A DNA stretch of 64,000 bases. Origin: Trebonia sp963759545 (lineage in GTDB: Bacteria > Actinomycetota > Actinomycetes > Streptosporangiales > Streptosporangiaceae). Below, piece by piece: positions 44,167 to 54,683 of this stretch. The stretch's first letter is position 1. Each line of letters starts with the position of its first letter. The stretch spans positions 399,331 to 463,330 of the forward strand of contig CAVXAB010000009.1 of the NCBI GenBank assembly GCA_963759545.1, given 5' to 3'. The notes below the pieces were generated by a model, which saw only the letters and a list, made by a program, of their open reading frames with translations, made no database searches and was not told the DNA's origin. A program made the position numbers and the translations under genes.

Positions 44167-45150
44167 CGCAGCACCGCCTTCACGTAGGCATCTGGATTCT
44201 CGCTGAACTTCTGGCGGCAGCCGGCGCAGCAGAAGTAGTAGGTGACCCCGTCGTGCTCGGCTGGCATGGCGGACGCGTTCGCCGTGACCGTCATCCCGCA
44301 GACCGGGTCGACGGCCTCGGCGAGCTTCGGCTCGGCCTTGGGCGCGCGGCGCGGTGTCGGCACCGCGGCGAAGGCGCCGGAGGCGCGCAGCTGTACCAGT
44401 TCCGCGAGGATGGCGACGGCCATCTCCTCGTGGGTGGTCTTGCCGAGGTCAAGTCCGGCCGGCGCGTGCACCCGGTCAAGCTGGTCCTTGGGCACGCCCC
44501 GCTCGGCGAGGTAGCCGAGCACGGCCTCGCCGCGGCGGCGGGACGCGACCAGCCCCAGGTAGGCGGGCCGCATGGCGACCGCGCGCTCGATCATGTCCTC
44601 GTCCGCTTGCCCCTGGGTGGCGACGATGACCATCGAGCGCTCGTCCGCGCACTGTTTGCCAGCACCTTTGCCGGCACCTTGGCCAGCGCCGGCCGCCGTG
44701 AAGTCCTGCGGGCGGTACAGGTCGGTGCTCCAGCCCAGGGCCCCGGCCATCGCGGCGAGCGAGTGCGCCATCGGCGAGCCGCCCACGATCACCAGGTGCG
44801 GCACCGGCAGCACCGGCTCGATGTAGACCTCGAGCGCGCCCTCGCTCTGGCAGGAGATCGGCACCACCGTCATCCCTTCAGGCACGGTCGTGCCGAACTG
44901 GTCGGGGCTGCCGAGCAGCAGCAGCCGGGCGTGCCCGTCCGCGATGACCTGCTTCGCCTCGCGGATCACCACCGGTTCGGCGCAGGCGCCGCCGATCCAG
45001 CCGTGCAGCTGGCCGTCGGTCGGTGATGATCGCGCGCGAGCCCTGCTTGCTCGACGACGGTCCCTGCCGCCAGACCACCGTGGCGAGCGCGAAGGCCTGG
45101 CCGCTGCGGGCCAGCTCGCCCATTTGCTCAAGCACACCCAGACCGTTCAT
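44163..45150 (-). CDS. xdhC: XdhC-family molybdenum-cofactor insertion factor fused to a YHS domain, frameshifted
   Basis: The spliced product has about 328 residues. ATG 45150 follows GAGGAGGAG. The N-terminal CoxI/XdhC domain reads LARSGQAFALATVVWRQGPS, SSKQGSRAIITD. At about 45020 an extra base breaks the frame; removing it joins ITDDGQLHGWIGGACAEPVV. The Rossmann-like XdhC C-domain follows (HLVIVGGSPMAHSLAAMAGA, then YLGLVASRRRGEAVLGYLAE). Residues about 275-328 form a YHS metal-binding domain: VDPVCGMTVTANAS, YYFCCAGCRQKFSENPDAYV. XdhC proteins protect and insert sulfurated Mo cofactor; the YHS may bind a metal such as copper (inference). Confidence 0.88.
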
Positions 45151-45190
45151 TGCTCCTCCTCGGCCAGCGTCCTGGTCCTGCCGCGCTCTA

Positions 45191-47597
<2,407 letters not shown>

Positions 47598-47600
47598 GCT

Positions 47601-48125
47601 CTATCCCTCCGCCTTGAGCTTCTCGGCCGCCCAGAGCACCGATTTCACGATGTTCTGGTAGCCGGTGCAGCGGCACAGGTTGCCGGAAAGCGCCCACCGC
47701 ACGTCTTCCTCCGTCGGGCTCGGGTTGCGGTCGAGCAGGGCCTTGGCGGCCAGCATCATGCCCGGCGTGCAGAACCCGCACTGCAGCCCGTGCTCCTGCC
47801 GGAAGCCCTCCTGCAGCGGGTGCAGCTCGCTCGCGGTCGCCAGGCCTTCCACGGTGGTGACCTCGTGCCCGTCGGCCTGCACCGCGAGCATCGTGCAGGA
47901 CTTGATCGCCTGGCCGTCGACGAGCACCGTGCAGGCGCCGCAGTTGGTCGTGTCGCATCCCCGGTGCGTGCCGGTCAGCCCGACGCCGCGGCGGATCAGG
48001 TCGGCGAGCAGCAGCCGCGGCTCGATCTCCGCCACCTTCTTCTTGCCGTTGATCGTGAACCTGATCTTGCGGACCGGGACCTCGTCAACGGCCTCGTCGC
48101 CGAGGTCGTCGTACACCGTTGTCAT
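47601..48125 (-). CDS. coxS: CO dehydrogenase small subunit, two [2Fe-2S] clusters
   Basis: The 174-residue protein has a plant-type ferredoxin domain with CDTTNCGACTVLVDGQAIKSC, shown by its spaced cysteines, then the helical cluster with LQCGFCTPGMMLAAKALL and LSGNLCRCTGYQNIVKSVLW. It carries electrons from the Mo site to FAD in CoxM. ATG 48125. It is located between coxM and coxL as usual. The N-terminal 20 residues (MTTVYDDLGDEAVDEVPVRK) are an extra acidic extension. Confidence 0.95.
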   Translation of the reverse strand: MTTVYDDLGDEAVDEVPVRKIRFTINGKKKVAEIEPRLLLADLIRRGVGLTGTHRGCDTTNCGACTVLVDGQAIKSCTMLAVQADGHEVTTVEGLATASELHPLQEGFRQEHGLQCGFCTPGMMLAAKALLDRNPSPTEEDVRWALSGNLCRCTGYQNIVKSVLWAAEKLKAEG

Positions 48126-49051
48126 GGTCAGGCCGCCCTTTCCGCGCTTGACGTCCCCGCGCTCGGGGTCCCGGTGCCGGGGTTCCCGTGCCTGGGGTCA
48201 CCGTGCCGCCGAGGAGGCGGCTGACGAAGACCCGCACCAGCTGGCGCTTGTACTCGGCACTGCCGCGGTGGTCGGTTCTCGGCTGCGCCGCGGCCGCGGC
48301 GAGGTCGGCGGCCTCGGCGATGCTCTCCGCGGTGAGCGGCTTGCCGGTCAGCGCCGCCGCCGCTTCCGTGGCGCCGATCGTGGACCCGCCGACGCCGGTG
48401 AGCGCGATGCCCGCCCGGATCACGGTGTCACCCGACGTCTCGATGGCCACCGCGGTCCCGACGGTCGCGAAGTCCCCGACCCGGCGCTCGAGCTTCAGGT
48501 ACCCGCCCGACCTGACTCCCTTGGCCGCGGGGACCACGGCCTCGACGGCGATCTCGTCGTGCTCGAGCGCGTTCTCGAAGGGCCCGGTCACGAAGCCGGC
48601 CAGCGGAATGGCGCGCCTGCCGTTCGCGGCCCTGCGCGATCACCGCGGCGCCGAGCGCGAGCATCACCGAGGCCCAGTCCCCCTGCGGGTCCGCGTGGCA
48701 CAGCGACCCGACGAGCGTGCCCCGGTTCCGCACCAGCGGGTCGGCGACGAGCGGCGCCGCCGCGGCCATCGTCGGCTGCGTGCCCTTGAGCAGGTCGGAA
48801 AACTCCAGGTCGGCGTGGCGGCAGAGCGCGCCGATGTGCAGGCTGCCGTCGGGATCTGCCCGGTGATAGGCCAGGCCAGGCACGTTGTTGATGTCGACGA
48901 GCATCTCGGGTGAGGCGAAGCGAAGCTTCATCATCGGCACCAGGCTCTGGCCGCCGGCCAGCACCTTGACGTCGTCGCCGCCGTCGTGGAGCAGGCCGAT
49001 CGCCTCGTCCAGGGAATGCGGCGCCTCGTAGCGGAACCGCGATGGGAACAT
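48085..49051 (-). CDS. coxM: CO dehydrogenase medium (FAD) subunit, frameshifted
   Basis: The N-terminal FAD-binding part reads MFPSRFRYEAPHSLDEAIGL, VKVLAGGQSLVPMMKLRFAS, RNRGTLVGSLCHADPQGDWA. Near 48622 an extra base breaks the frame (removal gives GREGRRAIPLAGFVTGPFEN). The C-terminal domain reads GYLKLERRVGDFATVGTAVA and RGSAEYKRQLVRVFVSRLLG. The tail after that is a Gly/Thr/Pro repeat that runs 41 bases into coxS in this frame. A TGA at 48130-48128 in the neighbouring frame, two bases before coxS, is the more natural end. ATG 49051 abuts the stop of the preceding small gene. Confidence 0.92.
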
Positions 49052-49294
49052 TCAATTCCTCCGCTCGGAGTGCGGGTCGGGGACCGCCTGCGGCCCCGAC
49101 TCGTAATCGGGGTCAGGCCGCGGCTCCTGGTGCGGCGGCCACGGCCCTGAGACCGGCTGCCCGGCGATCTTGAGGTAGTCGACGAGCTGCGGCCACGCCC
49201 ATACCGTGGGGCTCTTGCCGGTCTTGGGCGCATCCTCGATCAGCTCGTACAGTCGCGGATTGTCCTTGCTGTGTCCGTCTGACTCGATGGGCAT
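49052..49294 (-). CDS. Small hypothetical protein at the head of the cox operon
   Basis: The 80-residue protein starts at ATG 49294 (GGGAGATC upstream); it begins MPIESDGHSKDNPRLYELIE, continues DAPKTGKSPTVWAWPQLVDY, LKIAGQPVSGPWPPHQEPRP and has an acidic, Pro-rich C-terminus. Its TGA is directly followed by the coxM ATG, so they are translationally coupled. It has no signal peptide and no cysteine. I cannot name the family; its fixed place suggests a role in assembly or in regulating the CO dehydrogenase. Confidence 0.65.
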   Translation of the reverse strand: MPIESDGHSKDNPRLYELIEDAPKTGKSPTVWAWPQLVDYLKIAGQPVSGPWPPHQEPRPDPDYESGPQAVPDPHSERRN

Positions 49295-49493
49295 GCGACG
49301 ATCTCCCGACGTCAGGTGCGCGCCACCCGCCATGGCACTGGTGGTAACGAAAGGTAGTCGTATCGTGCTGCGCGCTTATCACGGCCGCAACAGCCAAATA
49401 AGCTGTCGCTTAATTGGCTGCCGGCCAGCCGAAAACACCGGCTGCCCGCGCCCGGCGGCAAGAGCGGTAAACGGGACGGGCCAACCGGCTGGC

Positions 49494-50471
49494 TCAGCTC
49501 CAGATCGTGACGTAAACCGGGGGCTTGAAGCGGGACGGCGGCACGCCCGCCGCGGGTGATCGCATCACCTGCATCGCCTCAGGGGTGCCGAGGAACCTGC
49601 GCAGCGCGCTCGCGGCGGTGCTGCGCCGCTCCCGCTCGAGCAGGGTCGCGTACCAGCATTCCTCCACCGGGAATCCCGGCAGGTCGATGAGGGAAAGGCC
49701 GCCGCGCCGCAACTGGTGGGACACCAGGTGCTCGATCGCCGGCGCGACCCCCGCGCCGTCGGCGGCGGCCGCCAGGGCGGCGGTCTGGCTCTGGAAGACA
49801 CCGATGTCGCCGTCGGCCACGCCGAGCCGGCGCAGCAGCCTGGCCGTCTCGCTGCCAGGATCGGTCCCCGACGGGTCCACCAGCCAGCGCCACTGCCTGG
49901 CGGGCCCGCGCGGCCGCGCCTGCCCTGTGCTTCCCCCGGGTCCCGTGGTTCCCCCCGGGCCGACCACGACGAGCCGGTACTTGAAGATGGGCTCGCTGAC
50001 GACCGGCAGCTCGTGCTCGCCGGTCACCCCCGGCCCGAACGCGACGTCCGCGAGCCGGTTCGCGATCAGCACGCCGAGCTCGCCCGCGGCCGCCACCCCG
50101 GTCGTGATCTCCACCGCCCCGGCGAACCGGCGGCGGAACGCCTCAAGCAACGGCCCCGCCACGAATTCGGCGAAGGTCGACGTGGCGACGACGCGCAATT
50201 GCTCGGGCGCGCCCTGCGCGGCGCGCACCGCGGCATGCGCCTCGGCGCCGAGCACGACGATCTGGGACGCGGTGCCGAGCAGCCGCGTGCCGCCAGGCGT
50301 CAGCGTCATGCCGGCCTGGCTCCTGGTGATCAGCTGATCGCCGAGGTCCTGGCGGAGGGCGGTGATCGCCTGCGAGACGGCGGACTCGCTGACGCCAAGC
50401 GCGACCGCCGCGGCCCGCACCGAGCCCAGGCGGGCCACCAGGACGAACGCGTTCAGCTGCGTCAAGGTCAT
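49494..50471 (-). CDS. LysR-family regulator upstream of the cox operon
   Basis: The 325-residue regulator has the N-terminal helix-turn-helix LGSVRAAAVALGVSESAVSQ, AITALRQDLGDQLITRSQAG and an effector domain. A Gly/Thr/Pro-rich insertion (GPGGTTGPGGSTGQARPRGP) interrupts the effector domain. It lies 200 bases upstream of the cox operon and in the same direction, a common position for the CO-responsive or starvation-responsive LysR of cox clusters. The AT-richer segment at 49375-49425 may be the cox promoter and its target. Confidence 0.85.
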   Translation of the reverse strand: MTLTQLNAFVLVARLGSVRAAAVALGVSESAVSQAITALRQDLGDQLITRSQAGMTLTPGGTRLLGTASQIVVLGAEAHAAVRAAQGAPEQLRVVATSTFAEFVAGPLLEAFRRRFAGAVEITTGVAAAGELGVLIANRLADVAFGPGVTGEHELPVVSEPIFKYRLVVVGPGGTTGPGGSTGQARPRGPARQWRWLVDPSGTDPGSETARLLRRLGVADGDIGVFQSQTAALAAAADGAGVAPAIEHLVSHQLRRGGLSLIDLPGFPVEECWYATLLERERRSTAASALRRFLGTPEAMQVMRSPAAGVPPSRFKPPVYVTIWS

Positions 50472-50678
50472 TGCAACTCCAGGGTAGGCGCCAGCGCATC
50501 AGGGAGGGCACGGCGCCTCCGTACACTCAGAAACCTACGGTGACTACGCCGCCCTTTGACAGAGCGGCTTCTCAGATTGCCGTTTAGCTCACTGAAGGGC
50601 AAGCTCTGCCGCGGAGTGTTCGCGGCGTTGGCGTCGGGGTGGGCCCGGCCGGTTCAGTCGGGGTGGGCCCGGCCCGGT

Positions 50679-51953
50679 TCAGCTGTGCCGCGACCTGACT
50701 TCTGCCAGCCGCGCGTTCAGGAACCGGCTCTCTGGGCCGGTGACGGCAAGGGCTGCCGCCTCCTCGTAGGCGCTGGCGGCTTCCTCGTTCCGGCCAAGGC
50801 GGCGCAGGAAGTCAGCCCGGGTCGCGGGCAGCAGGTAGTAGCCGGCCAGGGCGCCGCCGGCCTCCAGGCGCCGCAGCAGCGCCAGCCCTGCCGCGGGGCC
50901 GTCGGCCATGGCCACCGCGACCGCGCGGTTCAGTTCGACGACCGGCGAGCCGGTCACGTCCGCCAGGTGCTGGTAAAGCCGGGCGATCCTCGGCCAGTCG
51001 GTCGCCTGCGCGGTCGGGGCGGCGGCGTGACAGCCGGCGATGGCCGCCTGGATCTGGTACTGGCCGAGCCGCTTGCGCACGAGTGCCTCTTCGAGGTGCC
51101 GGCGGGCGAGGCCTATCTGGGCCCGGTCCCAGCGGGTGCGGTCCTGGTCCTCCAGGGTCACCAGGTCACCGCGGTCGTTCACCCGCGCCGCCTGCCGCGC
51201 GCGGTGGAACAGCATGAGGGCGAGCAGCCCCTTGGCTTCCGGTTCTTCCGGCAGCAGTTCCCCAAGCACCTGGGTCAGGGCGACGGCCCGGTCGCACAGG
51301 TCCCGCCGGATGATGTCGTTCCCTGCGCTGGCCGAGTATCCCTCGTTGAATACCAGGTAGAGCACCGCCAGGACGCCAGGTACCCGCTGCGGCAGGGCGC
51401 TGGCGGGCGGCACCCGGTAGGGGATGCGCGCGTTGGCGATCTTGTGCTTGGCCCGCACCAGCCGCTTGGCCATCGTGGCCTCAGGCACCAGGAAGGCGCG
51501 GGCGATCTCGGCGGTGCTCAGCCCGGTCAGGGTGCGGAGCGTCAGGGCGACCCGCGCCTCCATCGCCAGCGCGGGATGGCAGCAGGTGAAGATCAGCCGG
51601 AGCCGTTCGTCAGGCACGCCGCTGTCGTCCGCGGCTAGCTCCGGGTTGTCCGGTCCCGTCTCTCTGGTTGCCATCACGGCCAGCTCCTCGACCTTGGCAC
51701 GGTAGGTGCTGCTGCGCCGCAGCCGGTCGATGGCCCCGTTGCGGGCCACCGTCATCAGCCACGCACCCGGGCGGTCAGGCACGCCGTCGCGCGGCCAGCG
51801 CCGCAGCGCCTGGGTAAAGGCGTCCTGGGCGCATTCCTCGGCCAGGTCCCAGTCGCCCGTCTGGTGGATCAGGGCCGCGGTGATGCGGCCCCACTCCTGG
51901 CGGAAGGCATCGGCCACGACGGTCCCCACGACGCCGGCCGCGGTGCCGGTCAT
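50679..51953 (-). CDS. ECF sigma factor of the YCII-linked, DUF6596-tailed type
   Basis: The protein has 424 residues. The sigma-2 region is AEECAQDAFTQALRRWPRDG, PGAWLMTVARNGAIDRLRRS; sigma-4 lies around LTLRTLTGLSTAEIARAFLV, PEATMAKRLVRAKHKIANAR. The long C-terminal TPR-like DUF6596 region (VFNEGYSASAGNDIIRRDLC, ALMLFHRARQAARVNDRGDL) replaces a separate anti-sigma partner. ATG 51953 is chosen to avoid overlap with the YCII gene just upstream; the frame is open further. Such sigma factors are typically coded next to YCII genes, as here. Confidence 0.9.
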   Translation of the reverse strand: MTGTAAGVVGTVVADAFRQEWGRITAALIHQTGDWDLAEECAQDAFTQALRRWPRDGVPDRPGAWLMTVARNGAIDRLRRSSTYRAKVEELAVMATRETGPDNPELAADDSGVPDERLRLIFTCCHPALAMEARVALTLRTLTGLSTAEIARAFLVPEATMAKRLVRAKHKIANARIPYRVPPASALPQRVPGVLAVLYLVFNEGYSASAGNDIIRRDLCDRAVALTQVLGELLPEEPEAKGLLALMLFHRARQAARVNDRGDLVTLEDQDRTRWDRAQIGLARRHLEEALVRKRLGQYQIQAAIAGCHAAAPTAQATDWPRIARLYQHLADVTGSPVVELNRAVAVAMADGPAAGLALLRRLEAGGALAGYYLLPATRADFLRRLGRNEEAASAYEEAAALAVTGPESRFLNARLAEVRSRHS

Positions 51954-52021
51954 GGTGATATCAGCGGCCGGCGCCTCGCCCGCGCCGCCTGCCGGTTCCG
52001 GTGGCTGGCCGTCGGGTCCGG

Positions 52022-52735
52022 CTAGTCCTCCCCGAGCGACCGGAATGGCCGCACCTCCACGATGCCGACGCGGGCCATCGGGTGCTTGGCCGCTGCCTCG
52101 ATGGCTTCGTCGAGGTCGGCACACTCAAGCACGTCGAAGCCGGCGATCTGCTCCTTCGTCTCCGCGAACGGCCCGTCCGTCACGATGGCGTGCTTTTCTC
52201 TTACCCGTACCGTCCTGGCAGCGCTTGGCGGTTCCAGTTCGCTGCCGAACAGGCGGATGCCCCGGCCGTCCATCTCGGCCGCCCAGGGGCCGACCGGCTC
52301 CATGCGGGCGAGCTCGCGCGGGTCGACCGCCGGGTCGGTACACACGAGCATCATGTACCTGGCCTTGCCCGCGCCCGGCTCGGGCAGGTGCACGGCCGGG
52401 GCACCGCCGGCCAGGGCGCGCACCTCGACCGCCCCCATCCAGCAGTGGGGGTGCCTGCCGGCCCACCGCACCGCCTCCTCCAGGCTGGCGCACTCGATCA
52501 CGTCGTAGCCGGCCACCTGCTCCTTGGTCTCCGCGTAGGGCCCGTCGGTGACGATGAGCTGGCCGTCTCGCACTTTGACGGTGGTAGCGTCCGCATCCAG
52601 CCCCAGCGGGCCCCCCTCAATGCTGACCCCGGAGCTGATCGCCTCGTCAATCCAGGAGGTGAGCGAGGCCCACGCTTCGTCGTCCCACGCCCCGTCGAGG
52701 TCCGGGGCGCCAGTGTGGAGCAGCATGTACTGCAT
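52022..52735 (-). CDS. Double YCII-domain (DGPF) protein
   Basis: The 237-residue protein is two consecutive YCII domains. The first carries VTDGPYAETKEQVAGYDVIE, the second VTDGPFAETKEQIAGFDVLE, each with the conserved DGPxAETKE. YCII proteins are ferredoxin-like folds of uncertain enzyme activity that accompany this ECF sigma class and are thought to sense or process a small molecule. The gene begins 10 bases after the small gene upstream and ends 69 bases before the sigma start. Confidence 0.88.
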   Translation of the reverse strand: MQYMLLHTGAPDLDGAWDDEAWASLTSWIDEAISSGVSIEGGPLGLDADATTVKVRDGQLIVTDGPYAETKEQVAGYDVIECASLEEAVRWAGRHPHCWMGAVEVRALAGGAPAVHLPEPGAGKARYMMLVCTDPAVDPRELARMEPVGPWAAEMDGRGIRLFGSELEPPSAARTVRVREKHAIVTDGPFAETKEQIAGFDVLECADLDEAIEAAAKHPMARVGIVEVRPFRSLGED

Positions 52736-52745
52736 TGTCCCTCCC

Positions 52746-52982
52746 TTACCGAATACTCGACAGGACCCGCGTCGGCCCGGCGGCCCCGCTTCCCGTCACC
52801 GCGTCCGCCGTCCCGCGGGCGGGCCGGACGCGGTGCCGCGGGCCGAAGGCGCGCCCGAGGCCGCGCCGCAGGTCCCGCAGGGCGGCGGCGGCCTCACCCG
52901 CGCGGACGTCCGCGGCCCGCTGCTCGGTGGCAGTAAGGCCGTGCTCGTACTTGTACATCTGGTACGACAGCGTGTAAACCAT
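52746..52982 (-). CDS. Small hypothetical protein upstream of the YCII/sigma pair
   Basis: The 78-residue protein starts at ATG 52982 after GGAGGAGCG, with MVYTLSYQMYKYEHGLTATE, QRAADVRAGEAAAALRDLRR and then a loose Arg/Ala-rich tail. The first half looks like an amphipathic helix; the family is recurrent in actinobacteria but unnamed to me. It is in one transcript with the YCII and sigma genes. Confidence 0.65.
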   Translation of the reverse strand: MVYTLSYQMYKYEHGLTATEQRAADVRAGEAAAALRDLRRGLGRAFGPRHRVRPARGTADAVTGSGAAGPTRVLSSIR

Positions 52983-53250
52983 CGCTCCTCCATCCGGTGA
53001 AGTTCTCTCGAGCCGCCCTTTCGGCTCGTCCACTGGGACGACGAACGGAATCTCCCGAGATGGACACCCACGCGGCCTCGGAGTGGCGAAGGTGGTGCTT
53101 CCACTGCTAGCCAGCTCTATGACGGCATCCGGCAGGAGTGCCGCCAGCGCTGACGGCACGCGCATAGCAGGCGCCTTTCCGTACACTCAGAACTTACGCA
53201 TCGGACACGCCTGCGCACGGCACGGGCGATGCCAAGCCCGGGAGGTGAGT

Positions 53251-54141
53251 TTGCAGGTCCCCGCGCAAGTCGAGTACGAAAGGGCGTCAAGCGTCGACCA
53301 CGCGCTTGCCCTGCTCGCGAGGTACGCGCCTGGCGGCAGGATCCTGGCCGGCGGACACAGCCTGATCCCGATGATGAAGCTGCGGCTGGCGCAGCCCGAG
53401 GTGCTCATCGACATCAACGGGATCAGCGGCCTGCGCTACATCGAGCGAGCCGCGGGCGAGCTGCGCATCGGCGCGCTCGCCAGGCACGCGGACCTGCTGG
53501 CCTCGCAGGCGGCGGGCGATCACTTCGCGATCTTGCACGACGCCGAGCGGGTGATAGCGGACCCGGTCGTCAGGAACTGGGGCACCATCGGCGGGTCCCT
53601 CTGCCAGGCCGACCCGTCGGAGGACCTGTCCGCCGCGTTCGCCGCGCTGAAGGGCTCCATGATCATCCAGGGGCCTGACGGCAGCCGTGAGGTGTCCGCG
53701 CGGGCATTCCACACCGGCCCGTACGAGACCGTCGTCGGGCCCGCGGAGATGCTGACCGAGATCAGGCTGCCGATCAGGCCGCGCAGCGGCAGCGCCTACG
53801 TGAAGGTGGCGCGCCGGGCGGGCGACTGGCCGATCGGCGCCGCCGGAGTGGCGGTCAGGCTGGAGGGCGACCTGATCGCCGACGTCGGCATCGGGCTGAC
53901 GGCGGTCGGCGCCGCGCACTTCGTCGCGGCCGAGGCCGAGGAGTTCCTGCGCGGCCGGGTGGCCGACGAGGAGGCCTTTACCGGGGCGGGCGAGATCGCC
54001 GCCGAGCACTGTCACCCGGCCGCGGACCAGCGCGGCCCGGCGGAGTACAAGCGGCACCTGGTCCGCGAGCTGACCGCCAGGATGCTGCGCGTCGCCGTCC
54101 GCAGGGCCCGCGGGCTCGAGCCGGTGACGTCGGCCCGATGA
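53251..54141 (+). CDS. coxM: Second CO dehydrogenase-type medium (FAD) subunit
   Basis: The 296-residue protein starts LQVPAQVEYERASSVDHALA from TTG 53251, six bases after GGGAGGTGAG; GTG 53245 is an alternative. FAD loop one is GGRILAGGHSLIPMMKLRLA and loop two is RNWGTIGGSLCQADPSEDLS, both standard. The C-terminal domain has RGPAEYKRHLVRELTARMLR. Its stop overlaps coxS by four bases. It is the first gene of a compact coxMSL set with no accessory genes, on the opposite strand to the first set. Confidence 0.92.
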   Translation: MQVPAQVEYERASSVDHALALLARYAPGGRILAGGHSLIPMMKLRLAQPEVLIDINGISGLRYIERAAGELRIGALARHADLLASQAAGDHFAILHDAERVIADPVVRNWGTIGGSLCQADPSEDLSAAFAALKGSMIIQGPDGSREVSARAFHTGPYETVVGPAEMLTEIRLPIRPRSGSAYVKVARRAGDWPIGAAGVAVRLEGDLIADVGIGLTAVGAAHFVAAEAEEFLRGRVADEEAFTGAGEIAAEHCHPAADQRGPAEYKRHLVRELTARMLRVAVRRARGLEPVTSAR

Positions 54142-54683
54142 AGATCATCATCACCGTCAACGGCACCGACCACGCCCGGGTCGTCGAACCGCGGCTGCTG
54201 CTCATCCACTTCCTGCGCGACGAACTCGGGCTGACCGGCTCGCACTGGGGCTGCGATACGTCCAACTGCGGTGCCTGCGTGGTGTGGCTTGACGAGACGC
54301 CGGTCAAGTCCTGCACGGTGCTCGCCGTCATGGCCGACGGGCGGCGGGTCACCACCGTGGAGGGCCTGGCGGCGGGGAAGGCGCTCGACCCGGTCCAGGA
54401 GGCCTTCGCGGCCTGCCACGGGCTGCAATGCGGATTCTGCACGCCGGGCATGATGATGACCGCGCGCTGGCTGCTCGACCAGAACCCCGACCCGACAGAA
54501 GGGGAGGTCCGCGAGGCGATCTCCGGCCAGGTCTGCCGGTGCACCGGGTACGAGAACATCGTCAGGTCGGTGCTGCGGGCCGCCAAGCGTGAAGGGGATG
54601 ACCCGGATGAGCCACGCTTACGGGCCGCTCCCCCGCAAGGAGGACGCGCGGTTCATCAGGGGGCAGGGCACGTTCGTCGATGA
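54138..54683 (+). CDS. coxS: Second CO dehydrogenase-type small subunit, two [2Fe-2S] clusters
   Basis: The protein has a cluster-binding part of about 155 residues: GCDTSNCGACVVWLDETPVK, LQCGFCTPGMMMTARWLLDQ, ISGQVCRCTGYENIVRSVLR. As written the frame continues 77 bases into coxL with a non-native tail. A one-base indel in the GGGG run at 54594-54597 would instead give a TGA at 54599-54601 overlapping the ATG at 54598, the usual coupling. The end at 54683 is therefore doubtful. Confidence 0.9.
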   Translation: MKIIITVNGTDHARVVEPRLLLIHFLRDELGLTGSHWGCDTSNCGACVVWLDETPVKSCTVLAVMADGRRVTTVEGLAAGKALDPVQEAFAACHGLQCGFCTPGMMMTARWLLDQNPDPTEGEVREAISGQVCRCTGYENIVRSVLRAAKREGDDPDEPRLRAAPPQGGRAVHQGAGHVRR

